Positions 10,519-22,606 are shown, counted from the first letter of the stretch. The stretch: DNA of 64,000 bases from Colocasia esculenta (GCA_014218235.1 CM024755.1:82901960-82965959); one strand, 5' to 3'. Notes: a model not told the origin generated them from the sequence alone. Program-made: numbers and translations.

Positions 10519-12400
10519 TCAAGCAGCACATTTTAGAACCCAAACTTGTTTGGGTCCTAAGGATCTTCCATGAATTTGCAACAATGATTTTTGAATCCAA
10601 AAAGATTTTATATTGGGTGCATTTTTCTGAAGACTAGAAACACTGGAATCTTGGTTTCTAATCTTAGAGTTATTGGTATAGAATGCACCACTGACATACT
10701 GAACATTTTGTTTTCTATTTTTCAGATTTTTATCATTGAAATATTTAACATGGAATTTAGAAGAGATCATTTGTGCAATAGTTCCTTTTTCATGTACATA
10801 GAATTTCTGAGTGTTTTCAGCATGAACATGATCTTTATTTTTATGTACATTAACATGAAACATGGGAGCATGCACAAGATTATCAATTCTATGCCAACAT
10901 TTCCTAGAAGTATGCCCAAATTTATGACAATAAAAGCATTGGACTGATTTGGCATGTTTATTGAAATGTTGATCTTTATTCCAACAATGTTTGGCAAGAT
11001 GATCAGGTTTATTACAATTAAAGCAAATGAGAGGATTTCTTACCTAGTACTTACCTTGGCATGTATGCATTTGCTGAAATCTCTTTTTTATGTGAGGAGG
11101 CTTACCATGAGAAGAAGGAGATGCCTTTTTGTAGCTCTTGGCATGATGTGAATTTGGAATTTGCCTTGGAGCTTTTTGGATTGATGGAGGAAGTAGATGA
11201 GTCCTCTTGACAGTAGCATTCCTCTCTTTCCCTGTCTGTTTCTGAACAAGAAGTTTCACAAGTTTTTGATTAGAGATATCAAGGTTCTTGTTCACAGTAG
11301 TTTTAACAGAAGTTATTGTGCTTTTCTTTTCATTTTTCTTATTTTTAACAGAAGCAAGCCTTGTGTTCTTCAATTCATTTTGAATCTTCTATTTTTCAGA
11401 TTTTAATGCAATTACTTCCTTTTCTGAAATTTGAAGCTTGTTTAGCATGATATCCAAACCATTTTTCATCTTGTTCTTTTCATTTTCAAATTGAGCAAAT
11501 TTTTTTTCCAAATCGGCGATTTTATTACTCAAATTCCTACATTCATTGTCCAATGATTTGTCATGGTACAAACATTCAATCTTCCTTTTTAAATGATGAT
11601 TTTCTTCAACAAGTTGTTTGCATCTTTCATTTATTTGATGATCATGAGCCATATTAGAGATTTTTTGTTTAATTGATCATTATCAAATTTGAAGTTGTTA
11701 TTGAGATCAATCAATTCTTCTTTTTCATTTTCCAGATCAATGGCTTTTGATTTCAATAGCTCATGATTTTCTTTCAATCCATTCAGTTTATTTTCACAGA
11801 TTTGGAGTTCATCTTCCAAATTCTCTTTTTCAGAATTTAATTTTTCAACTTCATTTTTCAAATTATCATTTTCTTCTGAAAGATCCTTATCATTGTTCTG
11901 GTGCAATTCAAGTGTATTTTTCAAATTTTCACTTTCTTTATGGCAATGTTTTAAAGTATTTTTCAAATCTTTATTCTTAGTGTTCAGCTTTGCATTAAGA
12001 TTTTGTAACTTCTTATAGAATTCAATCAATTCAACATATGACATACCTTCATCTTCATCAGAATCAGAATTAGAATACACAAATGAATCTGAAGTTGATT
12101 TACCTGACCTTTTAGACTTATTTGAGCTCTTGTGTTCTGAAGAGGATGAAGAATGCTCTGATCTCGTGGAATGTGCTGTTAGAGCCGAAGTATTTTGAAT
12201 TGTTGATTTTCTGGATTCATTGAAGCTCTTCTTTGCCATTGAGTGCTTGTGGGTTTCTTTTGCTCTTTGTCTTTGTGAGTCCTTTGAGAAATCCAATGAA
12301 AATAAGCTTGGGATTTCTTCTGAGATGTAACAGAAAATTCATGTAGATTAAGACAATTTTCCATTACACCAAAACTCAAAAGACTATTAGATCTAATCAC
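10519..12400 (-). pseudogene. E1 Gag-like protein: coiled coil plus two zinc knuckles
   Basis: The frame starts at 12400 (MENCLNL), shifts near 12290, then 11650. In order it shows a Ser/Lys-rich segment ending in an acidic SDSDEDEG patch (about 12060), a 250-residue coiled coil rich in Leu, Lys, Glu and Asn (12030-11390), a basic linker (11373-11044) and two CCHC knuckles (CFNCNKPDHLAKHC and CFYCHKFGHTSRKC, about 10910-11030). It ends GPKQVWV at 10519. This is a retroviral-type nucleocapsid architecture. The usual plant Copia Gag core domain (UBN2 type) is not recognisable and pol is absent, so it is a partial or specialised Gag. Confidence 0.75.
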
Positions 12401-12584
12401 AGAGAATCAATGTAACAAAGAATTAGATCTAACAATTAGAGTGGTTAACCTACTCTAGTACTAAAGGTAGGAATCAGAGCGATTAAACACACAAGGACAG
12501 TGAATGATCAAGCAAACAGTTTAAGCAATTAATACATAGATCAAACAGAAGCAATCAAATTAGATCAGAGATAGACATCAACCC

Positions 12585-12596
12585 GCTCTGATACCA
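12585..12596 (-). promoter_or_regulatory. E1 primer-binding site
   Basis: The plus strand reads GCTCTGATACCA, so the minus strand reads TGGTATCAGAGC, complementary to the 3' end of plant initiator-Met tRNA. It lies 2 bases inside the right LTR and marks that LTR as the 5' one. Confidence 0.9.
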
Positions 12597-12598
12597 AT

Positions 12599-14049
12599 TG
12601 AAGGATCGAGAAAAGATGTGGACAAGATCTAGAAGGGGGGGTTGAATAGATCTAATACCAATTAACGCGGAAGCTTAAGCAATTAAAAAAATACTTCGAA
12701 TCAAAGATCAATTCACCCAAACAATTTACTGATCTGAAGTGTGCTTAGAGTGTGTGAGCAAATCAATTTGCAGTGTGAACGAAATCCCTATGCATGCATC
12801 TAGCGAGATACAAAGGCAAACCACAATTCAAACCATTGCACAGAGGATTTTTAGGTGGTTCGGAAATCACCTCCAGTGACTCCTACGTCCACCCCTCACA
12901 CAGTGAGGCCACACTACTCAAATACCCTGAGTACAACTCACACAGGAGCACGACGACTCCAAACACCCTTGAGCACGACGACTCAAAAACACCTGGAGCA
13001 CGACGACTCCAAACTAAGCACGACGGCTCAAACAACAACCGGAGTACGACGACTCCAAATTGAGCACGATGGCTCAAACTACACAGTGAGTACGACGACT
13101 CACAAACTACTGAGCTCAACGGCTCACAAACAAAAGCTAGATCAAACAAAAGAGATCAGATCCTCTAGCAATGATCTGATTCAAAACAGATTCGTACACA
13201 GAAATTTGTGCAGAACTTCATGCACAAATCTCACAGACGAAATAAGGAAGAACAAACTCTGAGATGAGGGAAATGGATGTAGAAAGAGTGTTCTTCGATG
13301 AAGAGGCCTTGCAGAGTCTTCAATTGAGGAGGCTTGATGGAAATCGATGGAGATTCTCCTCAATTGGCGATGCTCTGCTTTGATGGCATCTGAAATGCCA
13401 GAAATCCTTCTTCTCCTGAGCCTCTTTAATTGGATCTGCTCCCTTGCCTTGCACAGCAACCTTCTCTCCAGGGATTCCCCTTGATTCCCTTGTCCTTCCC
13501 CTTGAAAGGATGGCTTGCAGCTTCTGGAGATGGAGACAGATCTGGAGAACCCCCCTTAGGCCGCCAAAAGGCTTCTTCTGGAAGTGTATGGGTTGTCTTG
13601 CCTTTGGGGTTCAAGGAGCATGGGTATTTATAGCCCCATATGTCCATAAAGTGCCTTGGGGTGCATGGGCACGGAACCCTAGGTCAAATCCCCTAAATCC
13701 CAAGCAGCCACGTGTACAAAGAAATTCATGTTTTTTAGTTTCAGCCGGAGTGTGTCGACTTGCCCTGATCTAGTGTCGACCTGCTCTCCCAGTTAGGCAA
13801 ATTGGTCTGCTGGAAACTAGGTCTAGTGTCGACCTGCCCTGATCTAGTGTCAACACTGCTTGGGACTGTGTCGACACTGCCTGGGACTAGTGTCGACCTG
13901 ACTTGATCTAGTGTCGACCTGATATCCCAGTCTGGCAACTGGGTCTTCTGGAATCGGGGACTAGTGTCAACCTGCTTTGATCTAGTGTCGACACTATCAA
14001 GACAAAAATATATGAACCTGAAAATTTAACACATAAACCATTAGTACAA
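12599..14049 (-). repeat. E1 5' LTR, outer end truncated
   Basis: It matches 994-2446 over its whole length, including TATA (13625-13632), the hairpin array (12934-13130) and the GTGTCGAC cluster. It stops at GTACAA, 358 bp short of the expected LTR start. Beyond it the GC-rich minisatellite resumes. One hairpin of the array is broken here (TAAG/CTCA at about 13016), which shows decay relative to the left copy. Confidence 0.88.
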
Positions 14050-14334
14050 CACCGCCGGGCGTCGGACGCCAGGTGATCGGGTGGTCGACATGTAGAATGT
14101 ATTTTTAATTTTTAATTTTTTAATTTTTAAAAAATATTTATATTAAATAATTTACTGTGAAATAAATATCAAAAAATGTTTTCAGTGAAAATATTTATGT
14201 GGATACTAAATGAATAATTATGTTTTTTATTTTTCCTATAAAAGTTAATCTGTAGAATTTTTTTTCTTATGAATAGATTTTACAAGCAAGGACCTTTAGT
14301 GAAAAAGACACACGAAATCAATGAGCTACTGGAT
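14050..14334. other. Spacer between E1 and E3
   Basis: About 50 bp of the GC-rich minisatellite (CGCCGGGCGTCGGACGCC) are followed by AT-rich sequence with TTTTTAATTTTT repeats. I see no gene. The last five bases, TGGAT (14330-14334), are the left target duplication of E3. Confidence 0.6.
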
Positions 14335-15367
14335 TGTCACGTCCTAATAAATATCTATTTATCAAAAAATGGCAGAAAATAGACTTAAGAAATAGAACTT
14401 AGATTATACAAACATTTGTCACCATTACAACGGAAGCTTTACATACAAACCACTCCTCATTACAATTCATAGGAGGATTGAGAAAAAGAAAATATAATTA
14501 CATTTCCATCTTCTAACTACAATGCTAAAAAGGTAATCTAACGGTTCCAGAAATTGGACGTCCAGCTCTACACACCCCCTTAAGAGCTAGGTTCTTCCTG
14601 TTCACTTGAAAGAGTAAGATTTGATGAGCAATTGTACCCAGTGGGATTCACGCTCTTATCAAAAGATTATGATAACCAAATAAATAGGCAATATACACGA
14701 CTGATAGCAAGATTGAATAAAGCTTGCACAGAAAGAATTCAGTATGGTTATCACATTTTGGTTCAGGTAAGAAGTACATAATCAACTCATGTCAGAATAA
14801 GATGATGACCAATCAAGCCAGTATAATGCAATGCCAAACATCCATTAGATCCATTATCGTTCCGTACGGCCAGCAAATGAATTTTGGTGCTCCTCTCGCG
14901 ACTGGAACAGCCCCACTTGCACAGACATTTATCTCAAATGAGTCCAAAGACTGAAAGTTGTCATCACAAATCATTTTTGTTAAAACATTCAAGTATGGTA
15001 CACAGGTACTCAAAATCTCACATGTAACAAAGTATTAGGAGTCAATGCCAATGACTTCAGGAAGTTATAATCATGTAAGAAACAATCATACTTGGGAGTA
15101 TCCAAGAACAGTCCATAGTTGTATGTGGATGACAATTAAATGCTTCCTCTCAGTGGTATAGTAGTTAGAATCTAAGAAAATGAGGAAATCAACTTGTTTG
15201 GACAATACAATGGTATGTCACCTCTAAACGGACAAGGAATAGTTCATATTAATGTTACAAACTGGTGTATGTCGACAGCCATAGGGTGTCTGTTGACAGC
15301 TACTGGTTCATCCAGAACTGAATTCTTGAATCTAGCCCTTAGTTGTCGACAGGCTATAGGTGGTTGT
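14335..15367 (-). repeat. E3 left LTR (3' LTR), part 1
   Basis: It aligns with 30966-31998 of the right LTR. It includes TGTCGACAG-type palindromes between 15274 and 15350. The last five bases, GTTGT (15363-15367), are the left copy of E2's target duplication. Confidence 0.9.
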
Positions 15368-17088
15368 TGTTAGGATTGGATTTTTGGTAATGGCAAATCT
15401 AGAAGGGGGGGGGGGGGGTTAAATAGATTTGCAGCAAAAACTTAAGCAATTTAAAAATTACTTCAAAATAAAGAATCTAGTAATTAAAACCCCTCTGATC
15501 TGATGCAATGTGTGTTATTAAAATGTGATTAACGTGTGTGAACAAATAAATTAGTGTGTAGGTAAAATCCCTATGCATGCATCTAGCGCAATACAATGCA
15601 AATCACAAATCAAACCACAGTGCACAAGGGATTTTTAGGTTGTTCAGAGATCACATCCAGTGACTCCTACATCTACCCCTCACACAGTGAGGCACACACT
15701 ACTCAAATAACTGAGTACAACACACACACACACGAGCACTCAGGCTCAAACACACACACACGCTAGATCAAGTTCACATAAGATCAGATCCTCTAGCCTC
15801 GATCTAATCTACACACCACACACAATTCAGATCTGTGCACAAACTGACACAGATCAAAACACACACACTATGATCTGTGCTGAGCACTTGTACAGATCAG
15901 AAAACAAATATCCACATAGAATCCATGTACTGATCTCAGTTCAGTACACACACACACAAATATGAAATGAATTAAGAGATGGTGTGAGTGAAGGAACAAA
16001 TATCTCCCACTGTTGATCTGATCTTCACGATCACAGATTCATATTGTTTCTTCCTCAATTCTGCTGCTGCTCCTCTTCTTCTTCTTCTTTTCCTTCTTCT
16101 TGGTCAGCACTGCTCTGCTTCAGTAGCTTCTGAATTGCGATTTCTTCTTCTCCTGTTGCTGCACTTCTTCCAGATCTACTCCTTCTTCAGCACACCACTT
16201 CTTTCTCCAGAGCTTGGCCTTGATATCCACGTCCTCTCTGTTGAAAGGTTGGTCTGCAACATCTGGAGATTGAACAAGGCACTACAGAAACCCTCTTTTG
16301 ATGCCAAAAGCTTTTCTGAGAATTATATGGGCTGGCTTGCCTTTGGAGTACGAGGATCATAGGTATTTATAGTCCCATGTGTCCATGAGGTGCCTTGGGG
16401 TGCGTGGGCACAAAACTCTAGGTCAGATCCCTTGATTCCAAAGCTGACACGTGTTCATAAAATTCCCATTTTTGAGCTTCAGTAGAAGTGTGTCGACACA
16501 CAATTGACTTGTGTCGACACAACTGGCTCTTTTCTTCTGACTATTTTTTGGAGATTAATGGATGTGTCGACACACAATGGACCTGTGTCGACACAACTGG
16601 CTTCTTTTCTCTTTACTGCTTTCTTAAGAGCAAGGGATGTGTCGACACACACTGGACCTGTGTTGACACGACTGGCTTCTTTTCTCTTTACTGCTTTCTG
16701 GAGAGCAATGCATGTGTCGACACACAATGGACTTGTGTCAACACAACTTTGACAAAATAATGTGAAAATGTATATATCAATTGTAAACCATCAAAACATG
16801 CCATTATCATCAAATATGAAATATTAAGTGTCAAAAACATGTTATTTAGTCATCATTATAATATGTACAATGTGTCATCATCAAAATCAAAGTATGAGTG
16901 TTTGGACATCATCCACAATCAAATGTTGTAGTCATCATTAAAATCAAAGTATGAGTGTGTAGACATCATCAACAAGAAGGTTTTTAGTCATCATCCAAAT
17001 GAATACACAACTCAACAATCTTCCACATATATAGAATATGACATCAGATTCTGTACAAAATGACATCATCAAAACACACAACTCAACA
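15368..17088 (-). repeat. E2 3' LTR
   Basis: 1721 bp. TATA (CTATAAATACC on the minus strand) is at 16364-16371. R/U5 shares with E1 the CCTATGCATGCATCTAGCG stretch (near 15572) and the GGATTTTTAGGT block. A single hairpin GAGC-ACTCAG-GCTC lies at 15734-15747 where E1 has its hairpin array. CA and CTT microsatellites are scattered through it. Confidence 0.9.
16490..16752. repeat. 74-bp tandem repeat with TGTCGACA palindromes in E2 U3
   Basis: Four units start at 16490, 16564, 16639 and 16713. Each holds two palindromes, GTGTCGACAC or close variants, separated by about 15 bp. The right LTR has five units (23690, 23743, 23817, 23892, 23967), so copy number changed after insertion or during replication. 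They lie 120-390 bp upstream of the minus-strand TATA box. Confidence 0.75.
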
Positions 17089-17173
17089 ATCTCCCCCTTT
17101 TTGATGATGACAAAACATGACAATTTTCTTTCACCGAATAACATTTTCCCCCCTTTTTGACAACATCAAAAAG
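17089..17173 (-). promoter_or_regulatory. E2 polypurine tract and second tract with hairpin
   Basis: 17089-17103 reads ATCTCCCCCTTTTTG, the polypurine tract next to the LTR. A second pyrimidine run at 17147-17158 (CCCCCC then TTTTT) leads into the hairpin CTTTTTGA-CAACA-TCAAAAAG (17153-17173), the counterpart of 2947-2974 in E1. Confidence 0.7.
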
Positions 17174-18960
17174 ATTGAAAGGAACATGCAATGCAATGTG
17201 AAACTCTGCCCTTTTTAAATTTTTGCCCATTAAGACAAACCCCCCCCCCCCCATTTTTTGTGTTTTTTTTTAATAACAACAAAAAGACTCTCTCTCCCCC
17301 TTAATCAACAACAAGTAGTCGCCCCCTTGGTATAACACTCTCCCCCCTATGATGGTGCCAATAAAGTAAGTAGGAAAAAGTAATACCAAAGAACATTCGT
17401 GGATGGAGATCAAAGTATGACTGACATGTAAGCAAGGGGTAGAATTGGGAGATGAATGATCAGAATCAATAAGATCTGTGATATTAAAATATGAGAGAAA
17501 AGTTATTGTATCTTTGGATTGTGCAACAAAGTTTAATAACAAAGACACATTTAATCACAATATATGTCAAAGTCTTAATAACCTGAATGCATTTAAAAAG
17601 ATGAAGCAAATGTGATGAAAGTGACCTATATGAGTTGACAAAAGTGTTTTTCACATGAGTTTAGTAGCTAAACATTTAACACAGTGTAGAATAATAACTC
17701 TAAACCCAATTAACATGAACTTCATCTAGGTCAATGTACATGCTGTTCATTTTTTGCTTTATATATTTTCCTTTCATTTTGTGAGAGAGAATACAAGAGT
17801 AAACTGGTCAAATCACACCTTTCAGTGCAAGATGTCACATTTACCCAATGCAAGACCTCCTGATTACTCAGTGGTTTAACCTTCATTACCTTATACAGAG
17901 TTGAAACAACTTGTTTGTCACCTTTTGACGCGAGCCAAAACATTTGATTAGGTGAAATGAACTCAGTTACTCAGTGATAAAATGAAGTTTTCATTGCTCT
18001 GTTTATATCTCTCTATTTTTCTAAACACTTTCTATTTGAAATTTCTAAGAACAAAATTACATTAATTAGATTAGACATGATCATGAGTGTAGAGAGATTA
18101 TTCTTAACATGTGTTAAGGATAAAGCTTCAAAACATACACATGCGCTACGCATGTGCCTACAAGTGTTTTGCAACTCAGTTTAAATGAGTTCAACATTAA
18201 AAATTGGCATAAACTTGTTCTTAGATTGTATCTTTAAGACTAAACTGAGTGCACAATTATTTTAGTCTTTATGTATGAAATCTCTCATATAGGAATATCA
18301 TAGAGACTCATTTATCCTGATACAAGACTTGAATAAAAGGTATGATATGTCAAGGAGATAGAATCAAGAAATAAATGGAAACTGATTTTCAAGCATGAGT
18401 TTGAGTCGATGTTATCATGATGATTTATGAAAGAATCAACTCCCCCTGAATATGTGAAGATTTCAAAAAGATAGATGATGATGTGTCAACAAAAATTCCT
18501 TAGTGTGTCGACACAAGAGCAAGAAATCTCAAGAATAGAGCAGCAGTGAACAACTAGTGTCGACACATAAGCAATTATGTGTCGACCTGAACATGATAAA
18601 AAGCAACTGGTGTCGATACAAGAGAAGATGTGTGTCGACCTGAGCATGATCAAAGTCATTTTTTATGGATTTTTCAATTGTTTAACAAATGTTGACTTTT
18701 ATTAAGCAGCTTTGCAAGAACATTTGTCAACAAACTAAATGAGAGTTGTCGATAAATCAGACATGAAAGAATATTTCCCCATCATTTCACTCAAAGATTC
18801 TTTTGACTCACTCCCCCATAAGATATGCATGATATGAAATGATCATTTAAGTAATTCAGATATATTCATTCCAAGCAGTTTGCACAGAAAGAATATGAAC
18901 ATGATCAAGCAAACATCAACAGACAATTTATTGAAAGAGAGAAGTTTTTCAAAGACTTAA
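17174..18960 (-). other. E2 internal non-coding region
   Basis: AT-rich, alignable in blocks with E1, without a credible gene. Bases 18500-18645 carry a further cluster of GTGTCGAC motifs like those in U3, placed here in the internal region. Confidence 0.55.
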
Positions 18961-19010
18961 AATAAAGTTTTTGATATTTCATTTTGCTTGATGACCTTTA
19001 TGCAGGAAAA

Positions 19011-19113
19011 GACTATTGATACTTGGCGGAGAATTTTCCTCACGCATGATGATAGTTTCCAGACAAACCTAACTTGTTCTTTCACATTTCACCATTTGAT
19101 ATACCACATAGTC
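19011..19113 (-). repeat. Structured repeat, copy e (E2)
   Basis: The outer stem is GACTAT (19011-19016) with ATAGTC (19108-19113). Hairpin 1 keeps GCG-GAG/CTC-A-CGC but the upper pairs are imperfect. Hairpin 2 is broken (ACAAA). It corresponds to copy b of E1. Confidence 0.6.
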
Positions 19114-19282
19114 ACTGTAAAAAAGTCAATTATTCTTTATTTTTAGAATGAAATTCATTGCATTTTCAAGAATATTTTTGCACTTTTTCAAATTTACTCC
19201 CCCTTAATATGTGCATGGAATGAAAAAACTAGCAAGCAATTCACACATGATTATGCACACAATTAGCTTTAAGCATAACGTA

Positions 19283-19382
19283 ACTTCTAGTACTTGCGGA
19301 GTATTTTACTAACGCATAATGATAGCTTCCAAACAAGCATAACTTGTTTTTCCACATGTCATCATTTGATATACCGAGAAGT
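19283..19382 (-). repeat. Structured repeat, copy f (E2)
   Basis: The outer stem is ACTTCT (19283-19288) with AGAAGT (19377-19382). Hairpin 1 is GCG-GAGTA/TACTA-A-CGC and hairpin 2 is ACAAG-CATAA-CTTGT. It corresponds to copy c of E1, whose outer stem has a different sequence. Confidence 0.65.
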
Positions 19383-19689
19383 CAAAGCAAATGATATGCA
19401 CCAGGAGTCATGGGCACAATCAAACAAGCATGATAACACAAACATGATTCCAATTGTTAAGACACAAAGTTATTGTTCGGAGAAACATCAAAACACACTC
19501 TTCATTGTTCAGATAAGACTCTAACAATTTTCCTTAACTTAAGCAGTTCAATCTAGAAATGATATGAGGTTTTACCTGAACAATCTTCATTTGGATTTTA
19601 CCTGTGGTTTCTAATTTTTCTTGCCTTGCATAGCCATTGTCTTGATTTCAGATGGAAAGATATGGCTACAAGGCTCATCAACTTGTTGA

Positions 19690-19790
19690 TCAAGTTGGCC
19701 TTAGGACCCATACCTACTTGGGTCCTACAGTGGAGAAAGAGTTAGATTGCAACAATGAACTTTTTGAATCTAAGAGAATTTTCTTTTTGG
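19690..19790 (-). pseudogene. Duplicated Gag C-terminal fragment (E2)
   Basis: The minus strand shows a degraded copy of the Gag end, including the GPKQVWV motif. It sits between structured repeats g and f exactly as 5190-5290 sits between d and c in E1. Confidence 0.5.
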
Positions 19791-20021
19791 TATAGATGCA
19801 CTTTTGTCATTAATGGAACTATGAGCAACATTAGTTCCATAACACAATTAATCTTTGTTTAATGCACATATGTTTTCATGAACTGTTCAATTTATATTCA
19901 CAAGGAGTTTCTGAGCTTTTTCAACAAAATCATGATTCTTAGTTACATGTGCATGATGTGAAAACTTTTGCAAGTAATTCAAGCATGATTATGCACACAT
20001 TTAGCTTTAAGAAAGGAGTGA

Positions 20022-20119
20022 CTCTTGGTACTTGGCGGAGAAGTTTTCTCACGCATAGTGATAGTTTCCAAATAAGCATGACTTGTCCTTCCACATTTCA
20101 CCATTTTATATACCAAGAG
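20022..20119 (-). repeat. Structured repeat, copy g (E2)
   Basis: The outer stem is a perfect 9 bp, CTCTTGGTA (20022-20030) with TACCAAGAG (20111-20119). Hairpin 1 is GCG-GAGAA (20035-20042) with TTCTC-A-CGC (20046-20054), loop GTT. Hairpin 2 is weakened (ATAAG/CTTGT). It corresponds to copy d of E1. Confidence 0.72.
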
Positions 20120-20387
20120 ATCTAGATATATAACTCATCATGATTTCATTTTAGTATTCAATTTCAATCATCAAGTAGTTTATTTAAGAGATTTTTATCA
20201 ACAAGAAGTTTTTATTTAGTAAAGAATCTCTCAAAAGTATTTACCTAGTGAAATTTTCATTTTCTTTCATTCTCTCTACTTACATTCCTTGTAGCCTTAG
20301 TCATGAAGCCTTCATCTTGAAATTGACTACAAGGATCCCTGCATCCAGGATTCAAGCAGCACATTTCAGAACCCAAACTTGTTTGGG

Positions 20388-22397
20388 TCATAAGGATCTT
20401 CTATGAATCTGCAACAACGGTTTTTGAATCCAAAATGATTTTATATTGGGTGCATTTTTCTGAAAACTAGAAACATTAGAATCTTGGTTTCTAATCTTAG
20501 AGTTATAGGTATAGAATGCACCACTGATATACTGAACATTTTGTTTTCTATTTTTCAGATTTTTATCATTGAGATTTTTAACATGAAATTCAGAAGAGAT
20601 CTTTTGTGAAACAGTTCTATTTTCATGTCCATGGAATTTCTGAGTGTTTTCAGCATGAACATGATCTTTATTCTTATGTACATTAACATGAAACATGGGA
20701 GCATGCAAAAGATTATCAATTCTATGCCAACATTCCCTAGAAATATGCCCAAATTTATGACATGTGAAGCACTGGACTGGTTTGGCATATTTATTGAAAT
20801 GTTGATCTCTATTCCAGCAAAATTTAGCTAAATGATGAGGTTTATTGCTATTAAAGCAAATGGGTTTAGTATTTACCTTGAGCTTACCATAGTATAAGTG
20901 CAGTTGCTGGAATCTCTGAATCCCTCTAGAGTACCTTTGATTATCCTTGGGTTGAAAGGGAGGAGGTGGTACACTTTGGTAACTCTTGACATGATGTGGA
21001 GTTGTAGAATGTCTTGGATCTTTCTAAGCTGATGGAGGAGGTGTGGAGATCTTGTAGAATCCTATTTTCTTTTCCATTTTGTTTTTCTAATTTCCAATTG
21101 AAATAGGGTTCTTCCTATTTACAGCATTTTTATTCAATTTATCATTTCATTTTTGAACATTTTTCTAAACATGAATCTTAACAGATTTTTCTTTAGGTGC
21201 AACAAAATTCTTGTTCATAGAAACATTCACAAATGAGGTCTTTGTTTTGTTTTTAAAATTCTTTTTGTTCAAGGGGTTAAATCTTAAACCTTCATTTTCA
21301 AAATTAACCTTCATTCCAAAAAGATTATCTAAATTCTGAGTTCCTTGAACAAACTTAGATAAAGCAGATTTTAAACTATCAACAGTTATGTTCAATTCAG
21401 AAATCTTCTTTTCAGAATTTTGATTTTGTTTAACCACCACTACAAGTTCATTTGTCAATTTTTCTTTTTTAGCTTTCAATGCAGCAGTTTCCTTTTCTGA
21501 AGTTTGAAGTTTGTTTTGCATGATATCCAGATCATTTTTCAACTTGTTCTTTTCATTTTCAAATTGAACAATTTGATTTTCCAAGTCAGCAATTTTCTTC
21601 TTAGAATTGTTGCATTCATCATTTAATGGTCTGTCATGATACAAGCATTCAAACTTCTTTTTCAAATGACTATTTTCCTCAACCAATTGTTTACATTTTT
21701 CTTTTATCTGATGATCATGAGCCATGTTGGAAATTTGTTTGTTCAATTCATCATTGTCAAATTTAAGATTCTCATTATGATCAATCAATTTTTCATTTTC
21801 ATCTTTCAAATCAAGATTTTTATTTTCCAACTGATCATAATTTTCTTTTAATTTAGACAACTTGTTTCCACAATTTTTGACTTCAATTTTCAAATTCTCT
21901 TTCTCAGAATTTAACTTTTCAATTTCATTTTTCAAATCTTCGTTCTCAATTTTCAGTTCTTCATTTTCTTCATAGAATGCTTGATGGTTATCAATTTTCA
22001 TCTCATTTATCTCCAGTTGATCCTTCAGCTTCTTGTTTTGATATTTAACCTTTTGTAAACTGTTTGCACATGTGCTCATAGCATTCTATCAGTTCATCAA
22101 CAAATATATAATTCTCTGAGTCAGTATTAGACATTGATTTATCAAATGGGTCTGAACCAGATTTACCTGATTTTTGAGACTTTCTCGACCTTTCTAACAA
22201 ATGTGAACCTTCAGATTTGTCTGAGCTGAGAGAACCTTTTGAGCTGCCATGAACCGTGAAGCATTTGTTCTTTGATTTCTTTCCAACATGTTTGTATTCA
22301 TATAAAAGTCCTACATTTTATCAAACTTGATGTTATCATCATTGTCATCAAACCCAACAATTTTGGGTCAATTTATGATACTTGAAAATTCAGCCAT
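20388..22397 (-). pseudogene. E2 Gag-like protein: coiled coil plus zinc knuckles
   Basis: The likely start is the ATG at 22397 (MAEFSSII), followed by several stops. The longest open piece, 22079-21165, is a 300-residue coiled coil of Lys/Glu/Asn/Leu. Near 20715-20880 are two knuckles: the first has lost a cysteine (CFNSNKPHH), the second is intact (CFTCHKFGHISREC). The end at 20388 matches E1's Gag but has a stop just before GPKQVWV. As in E1, no Gag core domain and no pol are seen. It would bind RNA if expressed whole. Confidence 0.72.
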
Positions 22398-22592
22398 GTT
22401 ACCGAGTTTGATTCAAATGATTAACAATCAGCTCAAGACTGCAAAGTCAATAAAGATCAAGCAATGAATCTGATCAAATAGATCAAGCAAGATTTCAATA
22501 TTCAAGCAATCAAGCAATTCAAACAGATCAGACGATGTTTCATTAAGATCAAACAGAAGCAATCAAATCAGCTCAGAATCAGACATTAACCT

Positions 22593-22604
22593 GCTCTGAT
22601 ACCA
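22593..22604 (-). promoter_or_regulatory. E2 primer-binding site
   Basis: GCTCTGATACCA on plus is the complement of an initiator-Met tRNA primer site. It lies 2 bases from the right LTR. Confidence 0.9.
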
Positions 22605-22606
22605 AT

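Larger units (their letters stand above)
994..14049 (-). mobile_element. E1: gag-only Copia-like LTR retrotransposon
   Basis: Two copies of one LTR (994-2804 and 12599-14049) flank an internal region. The primer-binding site next to the right copy and the polypurine tract next to the left copy show that the element reads on the minus strand. The only coding content is a broken Gag with a coiled coil and two CCHC zinc knuckles; no protease, integrase, reverse transcriptase or RNase H is present. This makes it non-autonomous (TR-GAG or LARD-like). The AAAAAGGGGGAGAT polypurine tract and TGTTGG LTR start resemble plant Copia elements of SIRE/Maximus type, so the superfamily is inferred. LINE-1 is nested inside. 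No target duplication is visible because the outer end of the right LTR is missing. Confidence 0.85.

Noticed and set aside
4535..20119. Hammerhead ribozyme (retrozyme-like) in the structured repeats
   Set aside because: Three stems are present but I could not find the CUGAUGA and GAAA core joining strands on either strand.
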